64,000 bases of DNA, from positions 105,039,849 through 105,103,848 of the forward strand of contig NC_050104.1 of NCBI RefSeq assembly GCF_902167145.1, written 5' to 3'. The notes beneath the pieces are model-generated. The model was not told the DNA's origin and did no database searches. It saw nothing but the letters and a program-made list of their open reading frames with translations. Position numbers and translations under genes: made by a program. Below, in pieces: positions 1-11,870 of this stretch (positions are counted from its first letter, which is position 1; every line of letters starts with the position of its first letter). This DNA comes from Zea mays. Its lineage: Eukaryota > Streptophyta > Magnoliopsida > Poales > Poaceae.

Positions 1-1124
1 TTGGGTGATAAAAGTAGGAGAGTATGCCTTGACCAAGGTATGCTGTGATCCCCTCTAAGGAAGCTAGAATGTGCAAAGTACAAGTCATTCAAATACTTGA
101 TGCACAACTTGAGGGGGAGCACACATAACTTGTGTCGTTTGACTAACTGTTTCTTGAGCGATCTTGTATAGTCTCTAGGTGGAAAAGAGAAGATAAGCAA
201 GAAATGGAGCAATCAGGACTTGGGTACCTCTGTAAGTCAAGAAATTGGTATTTCAAGTTGTGACAACAAGAAAAAAAATTAGGAGAAAGATTCAGGCACA
301 AGTATGGAGAAGCTCTCGAGAGATTAACTACTTTCAAGATGGGAAGTACACTACATCATGGTAAAGGTACAAAAGGAAGTATTAATCTTTTTGCATATAT
401 GTATCTTACCTAAATGTTGATAGGGCATATGTTCAATAAGTAAGGGGAAGTTTTGATAGTCGTTTTTCTTCCTTAACACCCTGCTGTCCCTTGACATCAT
501 CATATGTTCTTGCTTGAGTATGGTTTTTGGTGTTTGATGTCAAAGGGGGAGAATCTGTGTATTAAAGCTTATCTCAACCTGAGAGGAAAGCTTATCCTAA
601 GGGGTGATGTGTTAGTTTGAGCTTTGCCAGTGTGATATTCATATGCTTCTTACAGTATTATATGTGTTGCATCATATGAACTAGTGTTTCCGCTGCGATG
701 CGATGAATTATTAATTGGCTTCTATAGTGTAATAGATAGTCATGTGGTTAATGGTGCTTTAAGATTGCTTTAAATTGGTATCTTAGTTTAAATTGGTATC
801 TTAAAGGTGAATAGTGGTAGGTTGATATTCCTGTGATATATCCACTAATTTGAATGGTGTTTAACTCTGATTATGTGCATTTGTGTGTTATAGCATCATG
901 GTTTGATTCTTGACACAATGCATCCTAAAAAGTGCTAAGGTGTAGAAATGTTTCGAATTGCCTAAGTATGTGCAAATTGGCGTCTGAGGCCAAAATTATG
1001 TTTTTGAAGTAAGCACATATTTAGGGGGAGCATTCTATAATCTTAGAATTCAAATTTGTGCTTCAAATCTTATTCTTATGTAAGCTTTAATTGTGTTGCC
1101 ATTAATCACCAAAAAGGGGGAGAT
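1..1124 (+). mobile_element. Sirevirus A: 3' internal non-coding region (element truncated by window edge)
   Basis: This is the region between pol and the 3' LTR of a Ty1/copia Sirevirus whose coding part lies left of the window. It has no credible protein. It holds the scattered G-rich tracts (around 113, 547, 1024) that Sireviruses carry upstream of the 3' LTR, and ends in the polypurine tract AAAAAGGGGGAGAT at 1111-1124, directly before an LTR start TGAAAG. The same 14 bases precede the 3' LTRs of all the other elements here, which fixes both assignment and orientation. Confidence 0.8.
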
Positions 1125-3067
1125 TGAAAGCTCTCTTGTGAGTTTTGGTGTTTGGATGACAACTCAATTAAAGGACTAACAAGTGTACTAAGTGTTGAAC
1201 AGGTGCTTAAGGTAAAGCCTACAGGGTTCAACACAAGTGAACAAATGTGATGGTCCAAGAACTGGATTATGGATACATAATGGACATCACAAGTAAGTTG
1301 GACATTGCAAAAGTGATACTCGGGTGCGTAGCTCGGAGACAACTGATCAAGCCAAGGACGGAGGCAAGAAAAGCTTCGAGGTACCAAGTGCACGGGAGAA
1401 GGTCAAGGAGGCTGAGGAACCCAAAGCCAAGGGCGAAGAAGAAGGCTTGCAAAGTCAAGGGTGATCGAGTTGAGAACAGCTACGGCACATCAAGGATCAC
1501 TACATAAGGACGTGACTTACAACCAATGAGGTAACAGCTACAGTTATGTGGTGTAAGTCATAAGGCTCAAGACCAAGCTCTAAGAAGGAGATCAAGGTCA
1601 CTAGAAGGAGAACAAATGTCAAAACCAGAACTGGAAGCAGCCCAAAAGAGCTAAGTTCACCTTGATCTTTAGTTTGGGTTGTTCCTATGTTTGGAGATGC
1701 TCTATGTGATCTTTGCAGGATGTTGGAGCCAAGAAATGTCAATCTAGATCAAGTCAAGCAGACTTGATGATTTATGAGTCCAACATCGAAACTCAAGCAT
1801 GTGAAATGCTATAGATGTAATAATTAAGAGAAGGTATGTTTCTAGACTTAGTACATTGGTTTTAGTGTACTAATATACTTGTCTAAGTGTTAGAAACAGA
1901 AAGAAGAAGAAAAGGAAATAGGTGCAAAATCAGTCTGGGTGCACCGGACTGTCCGGTGGCTCACCGGACAGTGTCCGGTGGTGCACCGGACAGTGTCCGG
2001 TGCGCCAGGCTGAACTCTGGCGAACTGGCCGCTCTCGGGAATTCACCAGCGACGTACGGCTATAATTCACCGGACTGTCCGGTGTGCACCGGACTGTCCG
2101 GTGAGCCAACGGTCGGCCGGGCCAACGGTCGACCGCGCGATCTGCGCGGGACACGTGGCCGAACCAACGGCTAGATGGAGGCACCGGACTGTCCGGTGTG
2201 CACCGGACATGTCCGGTGCGCCAACGGCTCCAAGACTGCCAACGGTCGGCTTCGCCATAGAAGGAAAGAAATCGGGCACCGGACAGTGTCCGGTGTGCAC
2301 CGGACTGTCCGGTGCGCCACCCGACAGAAGGCAAGATTTGCCTTCCTGGATTGCTTCCAACGGCTCCTAGGCCCCTTATGCCTATAAAAGGGACCCCTAG
2401 GCGCCTCCAGCAAAAAAAAATGTGCAGCCAACAAGTGTAGACATCACTCGGATCAATTCTCACTCTCCCTCTTGTGCGTATCTCTCTAATTTGTGTAGAA
2501 GGCACAACTATAAGCCTTTAGAGAGAGTAGTGCTGCTAAGAGCTAGAGCAAGGTCTTGAGCGTATCGTTACTCTACCGGAGGGCTGCCAAGAAGTTTGTA
2601 AGCAGCCGCGGTTCTGTTGTAACCCCACTCAATAGTGAAAGGCTCTATCTGTCATACTGACAGATCTGAGCAAACGGAGGAAGGAGTTGAAATAGACTCC
2701 AAGCCCAGGTGTGGCTAACTCCAACGAGGACTAGGCAAGCATTTCAGGCTTGGCCGAACCTCGGGATAAATCCTTGCGTCTGTGTGCTCTGTTCTGTATT
2801 GTATCCCGACTCTCTTTCTACTCGCCTTTATATCTGCACTTCAATACTTATCTGTGGTATAAGCTTTATTTGAAGTGCAGGTAATTTTGAGACAGGATCT
2901 TCTATTCCGCTGCAACCTACTTGAAGAGTCTTCTCACTCCACTGCGTACTAAGTCTTCGAGTAGAGTAAGAATTTAAGTTTCAAAAGTAATAAGTTTCAT
3001 TCGCCTATTCACCCCCCCCCCTCTAGGCGACATCCAGATCCTGTTCCTGGGTCAAAGGGAACTTTCA
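1125..3067 (+). repeat. 3' LTR of Sirevirus A
   Basis: The LTR starts TGAAAG right after the polypurine tract. It contains a cluster of CACCGGAC/GTCCGGTG palindromes at about 1940-2320, a TATA box TATAAAAG at 2383-2390 and the C-tract CTCTAGGCGAC typical of Sirevirus LTR ends at about 3011-3031. The middle part resembles the LTRs of elements C and E, but the first 700 bp do not, so it is a different family with a longer LTR. The right edge at 3067 (CTTTCA) is inferred from the usual CTTTCA ending; the matching target-site copy lies outside the window. Long open frames across the palindrome array are artefacts of its sequence. Confidence 0.7.
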
Positions 3068-3186
3068 GATACCACTGAGGCTCCTGTCGTTCGCGAAGGG
3101 GCACTCGGAAGGGCCACTTTGTCCTACCTCCGTCAGCGCCTGCACAATCTAAAGCTCGAGTACTCATCATCCCGGTTGGTGATAGG
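3068..3186 (+). pseudogene. CACTA host element, fragment 1 (transposase-associated ORF)
   Basis: This 119-bp island lies between the LTR of A and the LTR of B. One frame stays open (residues GRATLSYLRQRLHN and onward) and would continue into fragment 2 after B is removed, because the B target-site duplication ATAGG (3182-3186) is repeated at 27692-27696. I assign it to the CACTA element because the contiguous fragments 2 and 3 carry recognisable plant En/Spm-type (Ptta/Transposase_24-like) protein and end at a CACTA terminus. On its own it would not be identifiable. Confidence 0.5.
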
Positions 3187-4560
3187 TGTAAGGAAAATGG
3201 ACCCCAGGCCATTTGGCTAATTGAGTTTTGGTGTTTGATGATCAACACAATCCGTGAACTAATAAGTTTCTCTAGTGTTTATGTTTGTAGTTCACAGGAT
3301 GCAAGAATTACTTGGACTAAGGAATTGAGGAAAGCAACACCTCAAAAGAAGACATTAAGAAGATCAAGAAAAGTCCAAGAAAGGAAGCGTGTGCTGCCTG
3401 CGGACTGTCTGTGTGTGGAGCACCGGACTGTCCGGTGGCACACCGGACTGTCCGGTGCCCACACGCCGGACTGTCCGGTGCACCAGGGAATCATAGCCCA
3501 ACGGCTAGTTCCAGGTGGCACCCGGAGAGAAGACCACCGGACTGTCCGGTGTGATGACCGGACTGTCCGCTATGGAAAGCCTGCGGCGCCAACGGTCACC
3601 TACTCTGACAGGGCAACGGCTAGGCGCACCGGACAGGCTACAGTGCGGTGTCCGGTGCACCACCGGACTGTCCGGTGTGACACAGAAAGGAGCAGCTTTT
3701 CTCCAACGGCTCTATTTGTGTTGGGGGCTATAAATACACCCCCAACCGACCATTTCCAAGTGTTTGAGCCCAAGCAACATACCAAGGCATATAGTAGACA
3801 TTCCCAAGTGCTCTTACACCCAAGTGCTTAATAGAATCACTCGGTGATTAGCGTAGGTGCTTTGCGAAGTGCTTAGGTTAGTTAGACCGCTTTAGCGCTT
3901 GCTCTAGGTGAACCCTAGATTTTTGAGTGAGTTTAGATAAACCTCACAACCCCTCGGCTCTTGCGCGGGCCGTTGTAATTGTACCGAGTGGGGCGAGAGT
4001 CTTGCGAGACCGTGACAACCGTGTTTGTGTCACGACCGCCACTGTGTACGGAGGGAACGAGGCCCTCGGCGTTTCGGCCGGAAGCTCGATAGTGGAGACG
4101 GCGGGGAGCGTCCGAGAGGAGCCGGAAGCGGAGCACCACTTGCGTGTGGAGAAGGCCCGCGACTCTCTACAGAGTTACTCGACCGAGGTGCTTGGCCCTC
4201 GCGTGGGCTTCCCTTTGCATAGGGGCACCAACGAGGATTAGTCGGGACCTTGTACGGTTCCAGATACCTCGGTAAAAATACCGGCGTCATCCACGAGAGT
4301 TTGCTTCTCTACTTTGCTCTTTAAGATTCCGCATTTATATTAAGCATTTAAGTTTCAGTCTTGTATTCATTCTTATATAGTGTAGATTGAAACTTAGCCT
4401 TTGCGGTAGAGATAGCAACACTTAGACAAAACCTAGTTTGCACGTTTTAGTTTGATTATTTGCATAGGTTTTGCTCTAGGGATTTAATTGTGGCCTAGTT
4501 TAGCGAAAGTTTTAGAAGTCCTAATTCACCCCCCCTCTTAGGCGTCACCTGTTTCCTACA
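3187..4560 (+). repeat. 5' LTR of Sirevirus B
   Basis: 1374 bp, from TGTAAGG to CCTACA, followed after two bases by the primer-binding site TGGTATCGGAGC (4563-4574). It holds a palindrome array at about 3418-3680 and a TATA box TATAAATA at 3729-3736. The mate is the three-part 3' LTR at 8043-8177, 17110-17749 and 27105-27691. The mates differ by whole palindrome units: the 5' copy has about 40 extra bases near 3430-3480 and lacks a unit found near 17410. Confidence 0.85.
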
Positions 4561-4641
4561 AGTGGTATCGGAGCCTGGTTTGGCTCATTTGAAATGTTTT
4601 AGCTTCACCGCTAAAAGAGCCGACGCTTTTTAGAGGAAGGG

Positions 4642-6742
4642 ATGGATACCCATAGGCCACCACACTTTGACGGCACTAACTTCCCATATTATAGTGCTAG
4701 AATGGCTTGTTACCTAGGGGCTGTTGATCTAGGTGTTTGGCGAGTCACTCGTGACGGGATGAAACCCCCCAAGAATCCCGAGAAACCCCCCACGAGTGAG
4801 GAAAAAGAAATTCATTTAAATGCTAGAGCCAAAAATTGCTTGTATGAATCTCTTAGCATGGATATTTTTAATCAAGTATTTACCTTGAAAACTGCTAATG
4901 AAATTTGGCTAAAATTGAATGAGCTCCATGACGGCACATCAAATGTCCGTGAGCAAAAACATTGCCTAGTCTTAAATGAATATAATTCTTTTGCTATAAG
5001 AGATGATGAGCTTGTTAGAGATATGTATTCTCGTTTAAATCTAATCATCAATGAGCTCATCTATTGGCATAAATAAGCTAGGTGATGCGGACATTGTGAG
5101 GAAGATTATCTCCCTGCTACCACAACGAAGATATGGGAGCATCATCACCATCCTTCACAACATGGAGGACTTGAGCAATATGATCCCGACCATTGTGATT
5201 GGAAAAATCGCGGCTTTTGAAATGTCGCGAAAATGTGTCGGGGAGAGGAGCCAACTTCCTCAAGGCCATATGCTTTTGCATGTGATGAAAGGAAGGGTAA
5301 AAAGAAGGCCCCCACTCCAAGTTCCTCAAGTGAAGAAGAGGAAGAAGAAGAAAGTGATGATGATAAAGATAATCAACCATGCACATCATCCTCTGAGGAC
5401 GAAGAAACAATCTGACGTGTCGGAAAGGTAATGGGAATGATCCGCAAGATTAATCTAATGGGTGTGCCTCTGTAGGTCGAAGATATTCTCTTTAACATTG
5501 ACAGGAAAAAGCAAAGAAAGAGAGGATGCTTCGCATGTGGGAGAAGGGCCACTTAGGGACAGCTATCCAACTATGGCCAAACCCAAAAAGGAGAGGAGCA
5601 AAGGCAAGGCGCTAACAAGTGTCAAAACTTGGGATGATTCTTCAAGTGAAGATGAACCTCCAAGAACGCGCAGCCACCGGTCCTCATCACGCTCATCACG
5701 GTCATCACACAAATGCCTTATGGCAAGAGGTAACAAAAGCATTCCATCCTCTAGTGATGAAAGTAGTAGTGATGATGAAGGTGAGGGAAAGCCCTCCGTA
5801 GATGAGCTTGCGGAAGCCGTTGAATTTTTCCAGGATGTTTGCACTAAGCAAAAAGCTCAACTTAAAACTTTGAAAAATAAGTTGATTACCTCCCAAAATG
5901 ATTACAAAGGTTTGCTAGAAAAATTTGAAACTTTTGCAAACTTAAATAGTGAGTTGTCAACTAAAATTGAGCTATTAGAGTCTAGTGCTCCATCCACTGC
6001 TACCGATGATGGACTTATTAAAAAGAATGAAAAACTTAAATCTAAGTTAGCTAGCTCCCAAAATATTATTGAAAATTTGCTAGAGAAAATGGAAATTCTT
6101 AGCATACACAATGATGAGCTAACTACTAAGCTAGAAAACATTGGTAGCACCCCAGGAGCTTCTTTAGTTAAAATTCCTGAAATTATTAAAAAAGATGCTT
6201 CTACTTCTTGCTTTGATTTAATTGATGATACTAACCCCTGCAACCAAGTTCTTGTTGAGAATATTGTTATAGAAACATGTTCGGATGAGGTTGCAAAGGA
6301 AAATGAGCAATTAAGGCAAGAAGTGGCTCGTCTTGGCAAGGCTTTGTATGACAAGAAAGGCAAAGCCAAACAAATCCGACCTCCACAGGATAACACCACT
6401 GTGGGAGTGAACAAGCCTATGGAGGGAGAAACTGTGATTTATAGGTTATGCCACAAGGAAGGCCACAAGTCTTTCCAATGCAAGACGATGACCGGGGATA
6501 AGCAAAGGCAAAAGCTCAAGCAAAAGCCATCAAGCAAGATCTCCAACACCTACATAAAATAGGTGGACAAAAAGACTACTACACCATATTTGATCAAGAA
6601 GGAAAAGAATGGAAAGGTGATAGCAATCAAGGCCAACAAGCAAGCCAACAAAGGAAAGGGGGCCAAACGCATCTGGGTGCCAAAGGAAATAATTTCAACC
6701 ATGAAAAGCACCAAGAAGGTTTGGATCCCGAAAGGGAAGTGA
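4642..6742 (+). pseudogene. gag: Sirevirus B gag-like gene, broken
   Basis: The ATG at 4642 begins a retrotransposon gag of the UBN2/DUF4219 type: PPHFDGTNFPYYSARM near the start, then helical capsid-like sequence. The frame changes near 5055-5063, near 5225 and again between 5415 and 5540, so the protein is now spread over two frames. It continues with acidic Ser/Glu stretches, coiled-coil-like Leu/Lys/Glu sequence (about 5800-6340) and two CCHC-type knuckles: a damaged one at about 5527-5565 whose last Cys reads Tyr, and a second at about 6448-6482. An in-frame TAG at 6560-6562 is followed in the same frame by a tail ending in two WVPK/WIPK motifs and TGA at 6740-6742. The same W-P-K motif ends gag in elements C-F just before pol begins, but here no pol follows. 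Confidence 0.75.
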
Positions 6743-8042
6743 GTGGACCGAAAGTCGTCGGGGAATTTGGAGACTTAGCAAAGTTGGGATGTATATCATG
6801 GGATGCATCATATTGGATCAAGGTTATTGCCAAGTAGGTTAGTGAAAATTGTGGACCCAAATTTCCCACCCATGACTAAGGTAACTAGATTTATTTTTAG
6901 ATATGCGTATCTGCTTTCTTATATCTAGTTTTACCTTCCATGCCTAGTATTTCATTTGATATTTGCTTTAGACAATGCATGCATACTAGGTAAATCAAAT
7001 GGTAGGATTGCTTGCTTTCAATTCATATACTTAAGCAAACCTACATGGTTTAAAATGTTTAATTAAGCACGACACATAGCTTATCTAACATCCCTAAGTA
7101 AATGACACTAATGCATCAAAAGCTTATATCTTACAATTAGTTTCATTTAACTTATATGGTCCAAAGCTCGGATTATGGATAATCTGCCTCTCTTGATATC
7201 GAATCAAAGTGCATGTCCTCTACAAGTATTCAAAACTTGTATGCACACTTTCAGGGGGAGATTACTCTATAATCTAAGACTTTGAGACTAACACCCTTTT
7301 CAAGTCTATTTCTTGTGATAGTCTCATTGTAAGGAAAAAGAGGTCCCCGGAGAAAGACAACAATCTTCCACTGCAAATCTCCAAGACATCTTCATTTTAC
7401 ATCATTTACATGTCTTCTCTGACATTTGGTTAGACTATTTCATATCTCATACTTTCTTGTTGCTATACATGCATAAGTGGTTCAATCATATTTTGTTACC
7501 TATGCATAAGGGAAGTTAGTCTATTCAAATCACGTCTTGTTCCTCTAATTTTCACATGCTTTTTCCTAAGTTGAAGATCTCTGTTAGGGGGAGTATTTTT
7601 TCGTCTCAAAAAGGGGGAGAAATTTCTTTCTAAAGAGAACACTCATTTAGGGGGAGTTATCATTTGATATTTCTTTAAGTGTCTCAATTCCTTATGAGGG
7701 CAAGTCTTATTTACTTCCTACATGCTTTTACTGTCTTCCTTTTCGGTGGTTGATGCCAAAGGGGGAGAAATTTAGGGACCAAAGTAATGAAAAATGTATC
7801 AAACACCAAACACCACCAAATTAAAATTTTAATTCTTTAAGTGGCTTTTCAAGTGGTTTTGGTTATTTGGTCCAAAATAGGAAGTAAGTGAATTATGGAG
7901 TTAGGGGGAGACTTAAGTCCATAATATCACATTGTGGGGACAATCATGCATTCTAGCAAGTAGATTGCATATTTACATTCAAATACTTGTATTATTTGCT
8001 TGCTTTGGTTGTGTTGTCATCAATCATCAAAAAGGGGGAGAT
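6743..8042 (+). other. Non-coding 3' region of Sirevirus B
   Basis: 1.3 kb with no credible coding sequence. It contains repeated polypurine-like tracts (near 7254, 7588, 7611, 7650, 7759, 7903) and ends in AAAAAGGGGGAGAT at 8029-8042, the plus-strand primer site next to the 3' LTR. Multiple such tracts are a described Sirevirus trait. No trace of pol is seen between gag and this region. Confidence 0.75.
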
Positions 8043-8177
8043 TGTAAGGAAAATGGACCCCGGGCCATTTGGCTAATTGAGTTTTGGTGTTTGATGATCA
8101 ACACAATCTGTGAACTAATAAGTTTCTCTAGTGTTTATGTTTGTAGTTCACAGGATGCAAGAATTACTTGGACTAAG
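8043..8177 (+). repeat. 3' LTR of Sirevirus B, segment 1
   Basis: Starts TGTAAGG right after the polypurine tract and matches the first part of the 5' LTR at 3187. It is cut at 8177 by element C; the target CTAAG at 8173-8177 is repeated at 17110-17114. Confidence 0.9.
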
Positions 8178-9423
8178 TGAAAGGGAAATGTGCCCTTGGG
8201 TCATTTCTAAGTATTTTGGTGGTTTAGTGACCAACACAAGTGCCTAAGTGTAAAATGGTGGACAAAGTACAAATCAAGGATAAAGGTATGTTTCTCAGAC
8301 TTAGTACATTGTTTTAGAGACTAATGTATTGTGTCTAAGTGCTGGAAACAGGAAAAGACCAATTGGAAAAGCCTTGGCTCGAGCAGCCAAGACTTTGCTC
8401 AGTCTGGGAGCACCGGACTGTCCGGTGGTGCACCGGACAGTGTCCGGTGCGCCAGGCTGGCTCGAGCGAACTGGCCGCTCTCGGGAATTCACCGGTGACG
8501 TACGGCTATAATTCACCGGACTGTCCGGTGTGCACCGGACTGTCCGGTGAGCCAACTGTCGGCCGGGCCAACGGTCGGCCGCGCGATCTGTGCGGGACAC
8601 GTGGCCGAGCCAACGACTAGAAGGGGGCACCGGACTGTCCGGTGTGCACCGGACATGTCCGGTGCGCCAACGGCTCTCTGGCTGCCAACGGTCGGCTGCG
8701 CCAATTAAGGAAAGAAATCGGGCACCGGACAGTGTCCGGTGTGCACCGGACTGTCCGGTGCGCCAGTCGACAGAAGGCAAGATCAGCCTTCCTAGATTGC
8801 TCTCAACGGCTCCTAGCTGCCTTGGGGCTATAAAAGGGACCCCTAGGCGCATGGAGGAGAACACCAAGCATCTCCTAAGCATTCCTAAGCACCAAGACAT
8901 CGATTCCGCGCCTTTGATTCTTTGCGATAGCGATTAGAGCTCTTGTTGAGTGGTGAACTCACTGAGTTATGTTGTGAGCTCTCGTTGCGACTTGTGTGCG
9001 TGGTGATGCTGTGATTTCTGTCTTGAGTGCGTTACTAATCCCTCCCTTGCTCCGTGCTTTTTGTGAATTTCAAGTGTAAGGGCGAGAGGCTCCAAGTTGT
9101 GGAGATTCCTCGCAAACGGGATTGAGTAAAGCAAGCAAAACACCGTGGTATTCAAGTGGGTCTTTGGACCGCTTGAGAGGGGTTGATTGCAACCCTCTTC
9201 CGTTGGGACACCACAACGTGGAGTAGGCAAGCGTTGGTCTTGGCCAAACCACGGGATAACCACCGTGCCATCTCTGTGATTGATTTCTTGTGGTTATTGT
9301 GTTTTGTTGAGACTTCTCTCTAGCCACTTGGCATTTACTGTGCTAACGCTTAACCAAGTTTTTGTGGCTTAAGTTTTTCAAGTTTTACAGGATCACCTAT
9401 TCACCCCCCTCTAGGTGCTCTCA
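8178..9423 (+). repeat. 5' LTR of Sirevirus C
   Basis: 1246 bp, TGAAAGGG to GCTCTCA. Palindrome array at about 8410-8760, core promoter TATAAAAG at 8829-8836 and the LTR-end C-tract at about 9404. It is followed by AT and the PBS TGGTATCAGAGT at 9426-9437, which differs at the last base from the initiator-Met tRNA complement TGGTATCAGAGC. Confidence 0.92.
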
Positions 9424-9472
9424 ATTGGTATCAGAGTCGTTCTCTTCACAAAGGGACTAACCGCCCGAAGAG

Positions 9473-11863
9473 ATGGATCCTAAGGGGAAGGGTATCGTGA
9501 TCAACGATAAAGAGAAGGAATCCTTCGTCAACGAGCCGAAGGACGACAAGCCTACCGACTCCGGCTCGGGCCATAGACGGAAGGAAGGGAAGAAGAAGAA
9601 GACGAGGCGCAACAAGGAGATCGTCTACTACGACGACAGCGATGAGTCTACTTCCTCCCAAAAGGACGACGACCACAACAACTACGAGAGAAGGAAACCG
9701 GTCAATTCGAACTTTTCTTTTGACTACTATCGTATTCCTCAAAGTGCAAATGCTCATTTATTATCTATTCCACTTGGTAAACCTCCTCATTTTGATGGAG
9801 AGGACTACGGATTTTGGAGTCACAAAATGCGTAGTCACTTGTTCTCTCTCCATCCTATTATATGGGAGATTGTAGAGAGTGGAATGCACTTTGATAGTTC
9901 GGACAGTCCCATGTTCATTAATGAGCAAATTCATAAGAATGCACAAGCTACTACTGTTCTTCTAGCTTCATTATGCAGGGATGAATACCACAAAGTGAGC
10001 GGCTTGGATAACGCCAAGCAGATCTGGGACACCCTCAAGATTTCACATGAGGGGAACGACGTCACCTTGCTCACCAAGATGGAGTTGGTGGAGGGCGAGC
10101 TTGGACGATTCGCGATGATAAGGGGCGAGGAGCCGACACAAACATACAACCGGCTCAAGACCCTTATCAACAAAATAAGGAGCTACGGAAGCACGCGATA
10201 GACGGACCACGACGTCGTCCGATTGATGCTAAGGTCCTTTACCGTTCTTGATCCTCATTTGGTGAATAACATTCGTGAGAATCCCAGGTACACCAAAATG
10301 TCGCCCGAAGAAGTCCTTGGAAAATTTGTAAGCGGGCGAATGATGATCAAGGAGGCGAGGTATGTGGACGACGCTCTAAACGGTCCAATCAATGAGCCTC
10401 AACCCGTTGCTCTCAAGGCAACAAGGAGCAAGGAGGCGTTACCCAGCAAGGTAGCACAAATTGAGGCGGCCGGACTTAATGATGAAGAGATGGCTCTCAT
10501 CATCAAGAGATTCAAGACGACGCTTAAGGGTCGCAAGAGACAGCCAAGCAAGACCAAAGCCAAGGGGAAGCGCTCATGCTTCAAATGCGGTAAGATTGGT
10601 CATTTTATTGCTAATTGTCCCGATAATGAAAGTGACCAGGAACACGGGAGCAAGAGGGAAAAGAAGAAAAATTACAAGAAGGCCAAGGGCGAGGAACATC
10701 TAGGAAAGGAGTGGGACTCGGATTGCTCCTCCTCCGACTCCGACAATGAAGGACTCGCCGCCACCGCCTTCAACAAGTCATCCCTCTTCCCAAACGAACG
10801 TCACACATGCCTTATGGCAAGGGAGAAGAAGGTATGTAGTCGAAACTCTACTTATGCTTCTTCAAGTGAGGACGAATCTAGTGATGAGGATGAAATAGAT
10901 TATTCATGTTTATTTAAGGGCCTAGATAGAACCAAGGTAGATAAAATTAACGAATTGATTGATGCCTTGAATGATAAAAATAGGCTTTTAGAAAAACAAG
11001 AGGACTTGTTGTATGAAGAACATGACAAATTTGTAGAAGCTCAAAAATCTCATGCCTTAGAAGTTAAGAGAAATGAAATGCTTTCTTGTGAATTATCTTC
11101 TTGCCATGAGACAATTTTTAGCTTAAAAAGCATTAATGATGATTTGAATGCTAAGTTAGAAATAGCTAGTAAATCAACAACTTGTGTAGAAAATGTTGTT
11201 ATTTGCAATAGATGTAAAGATTTTGATATTGATGCTTGTAGTGAACACATAGCTTCTATTGCAAAGTTAAATGATGAAATGGCTAGTCTTAATGCCCAAC
11301 TTAAGGCTAGCAAAAGTGATTTTGATAAACTAAAATTTGCTAGGGATGCCTACACGATTGGTAGACACCCCTCAATTAAGGACGGGCTTGGCTTCAAGAG
11401 GGAAGCCAAGAACTTAACAAGCCATAAGGCTCCCATCTCCGCCAAGGAGAAAGGGAAGGCCCCTATGGCAAGTAGTACTAAAAAGAACCATGCTTTTATG
11501 TACAATGATAGAAGACAGTCTCATAGGAGTTGTAATGCTTTTGATTCACATGCCTATGACTCTTATGCTATGTATGCTTCCAGTTCTTCCTATATGCATG
11601 GTAGAGATATGCCTAGGAAAAATATTCATCTTGTGCCTAGGAAGAATATTGTTCATGTTCCTAGAAAAGTTATAAATGGTCCCTCTACAATTTATCATGC
11701 TTTAAATGCTCATTTTCCTATTTGTAGAAAGGATAGGAGGATAGTTGCTAGGAAATTAGGGGCAAAATGCAAGGGTGATAAAACTTGCATTTGGGTCCCT
11801 AAGGAAATTGTGACTAACCTTGTAGGACCCAACAAGAGTTGGGTACCTAAGACCCTAGCCTAA
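9473..11863 (+). pseudogene. gag: Sirevirus C gag, one premature stop
   Basis: ATG at 9473 to TAA at 11861-11863, 797 codons in one frame, with a TAG at 10199-10201 (codon 243) where element E has TGG (Trp). Order of parts: basic, Lys/Glu-rich N-terminus; UBN2-type capsid region (FDGEDYGFWSHKMRSHLFSL at about residues 103-122); a CCHC zinc knuckle CFKCGKIGHFIANC at about 10577-10618; acidic Ser/Asp stretch; a long coiled-coil-like segment (about 10930-11330); and a basic C-terminus with two WVP motifs. Gag forms the virus-like particle and binds RNA. The nonsense codon falls between capsid and zinc knuckle, so this copy should make only a truncated product. Confidence 0.88.
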
Positions 11864-11870
11864 ATTTGCC

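Noticed and set aside
2000..2320. Regularly repeated palindromes resembling a CRISPR array
   Set aside because: Spacing is irregular, the repeats lie inside retrotransposon LTRs, the genome is plant, and there are no cas genes.
1930..2505. Long open frames across LTR palindrome arrays (also near 8301-8900, 15985-16600, 18000-18500, 30705-31390, 37761-38474, 43787-44320)
   Set aside because: They follow from the GC-rich palindrome, whose units have few stops in any frame. Products are repeats of RTVRCTPDSPV-like strings on both strands, with no gene context.
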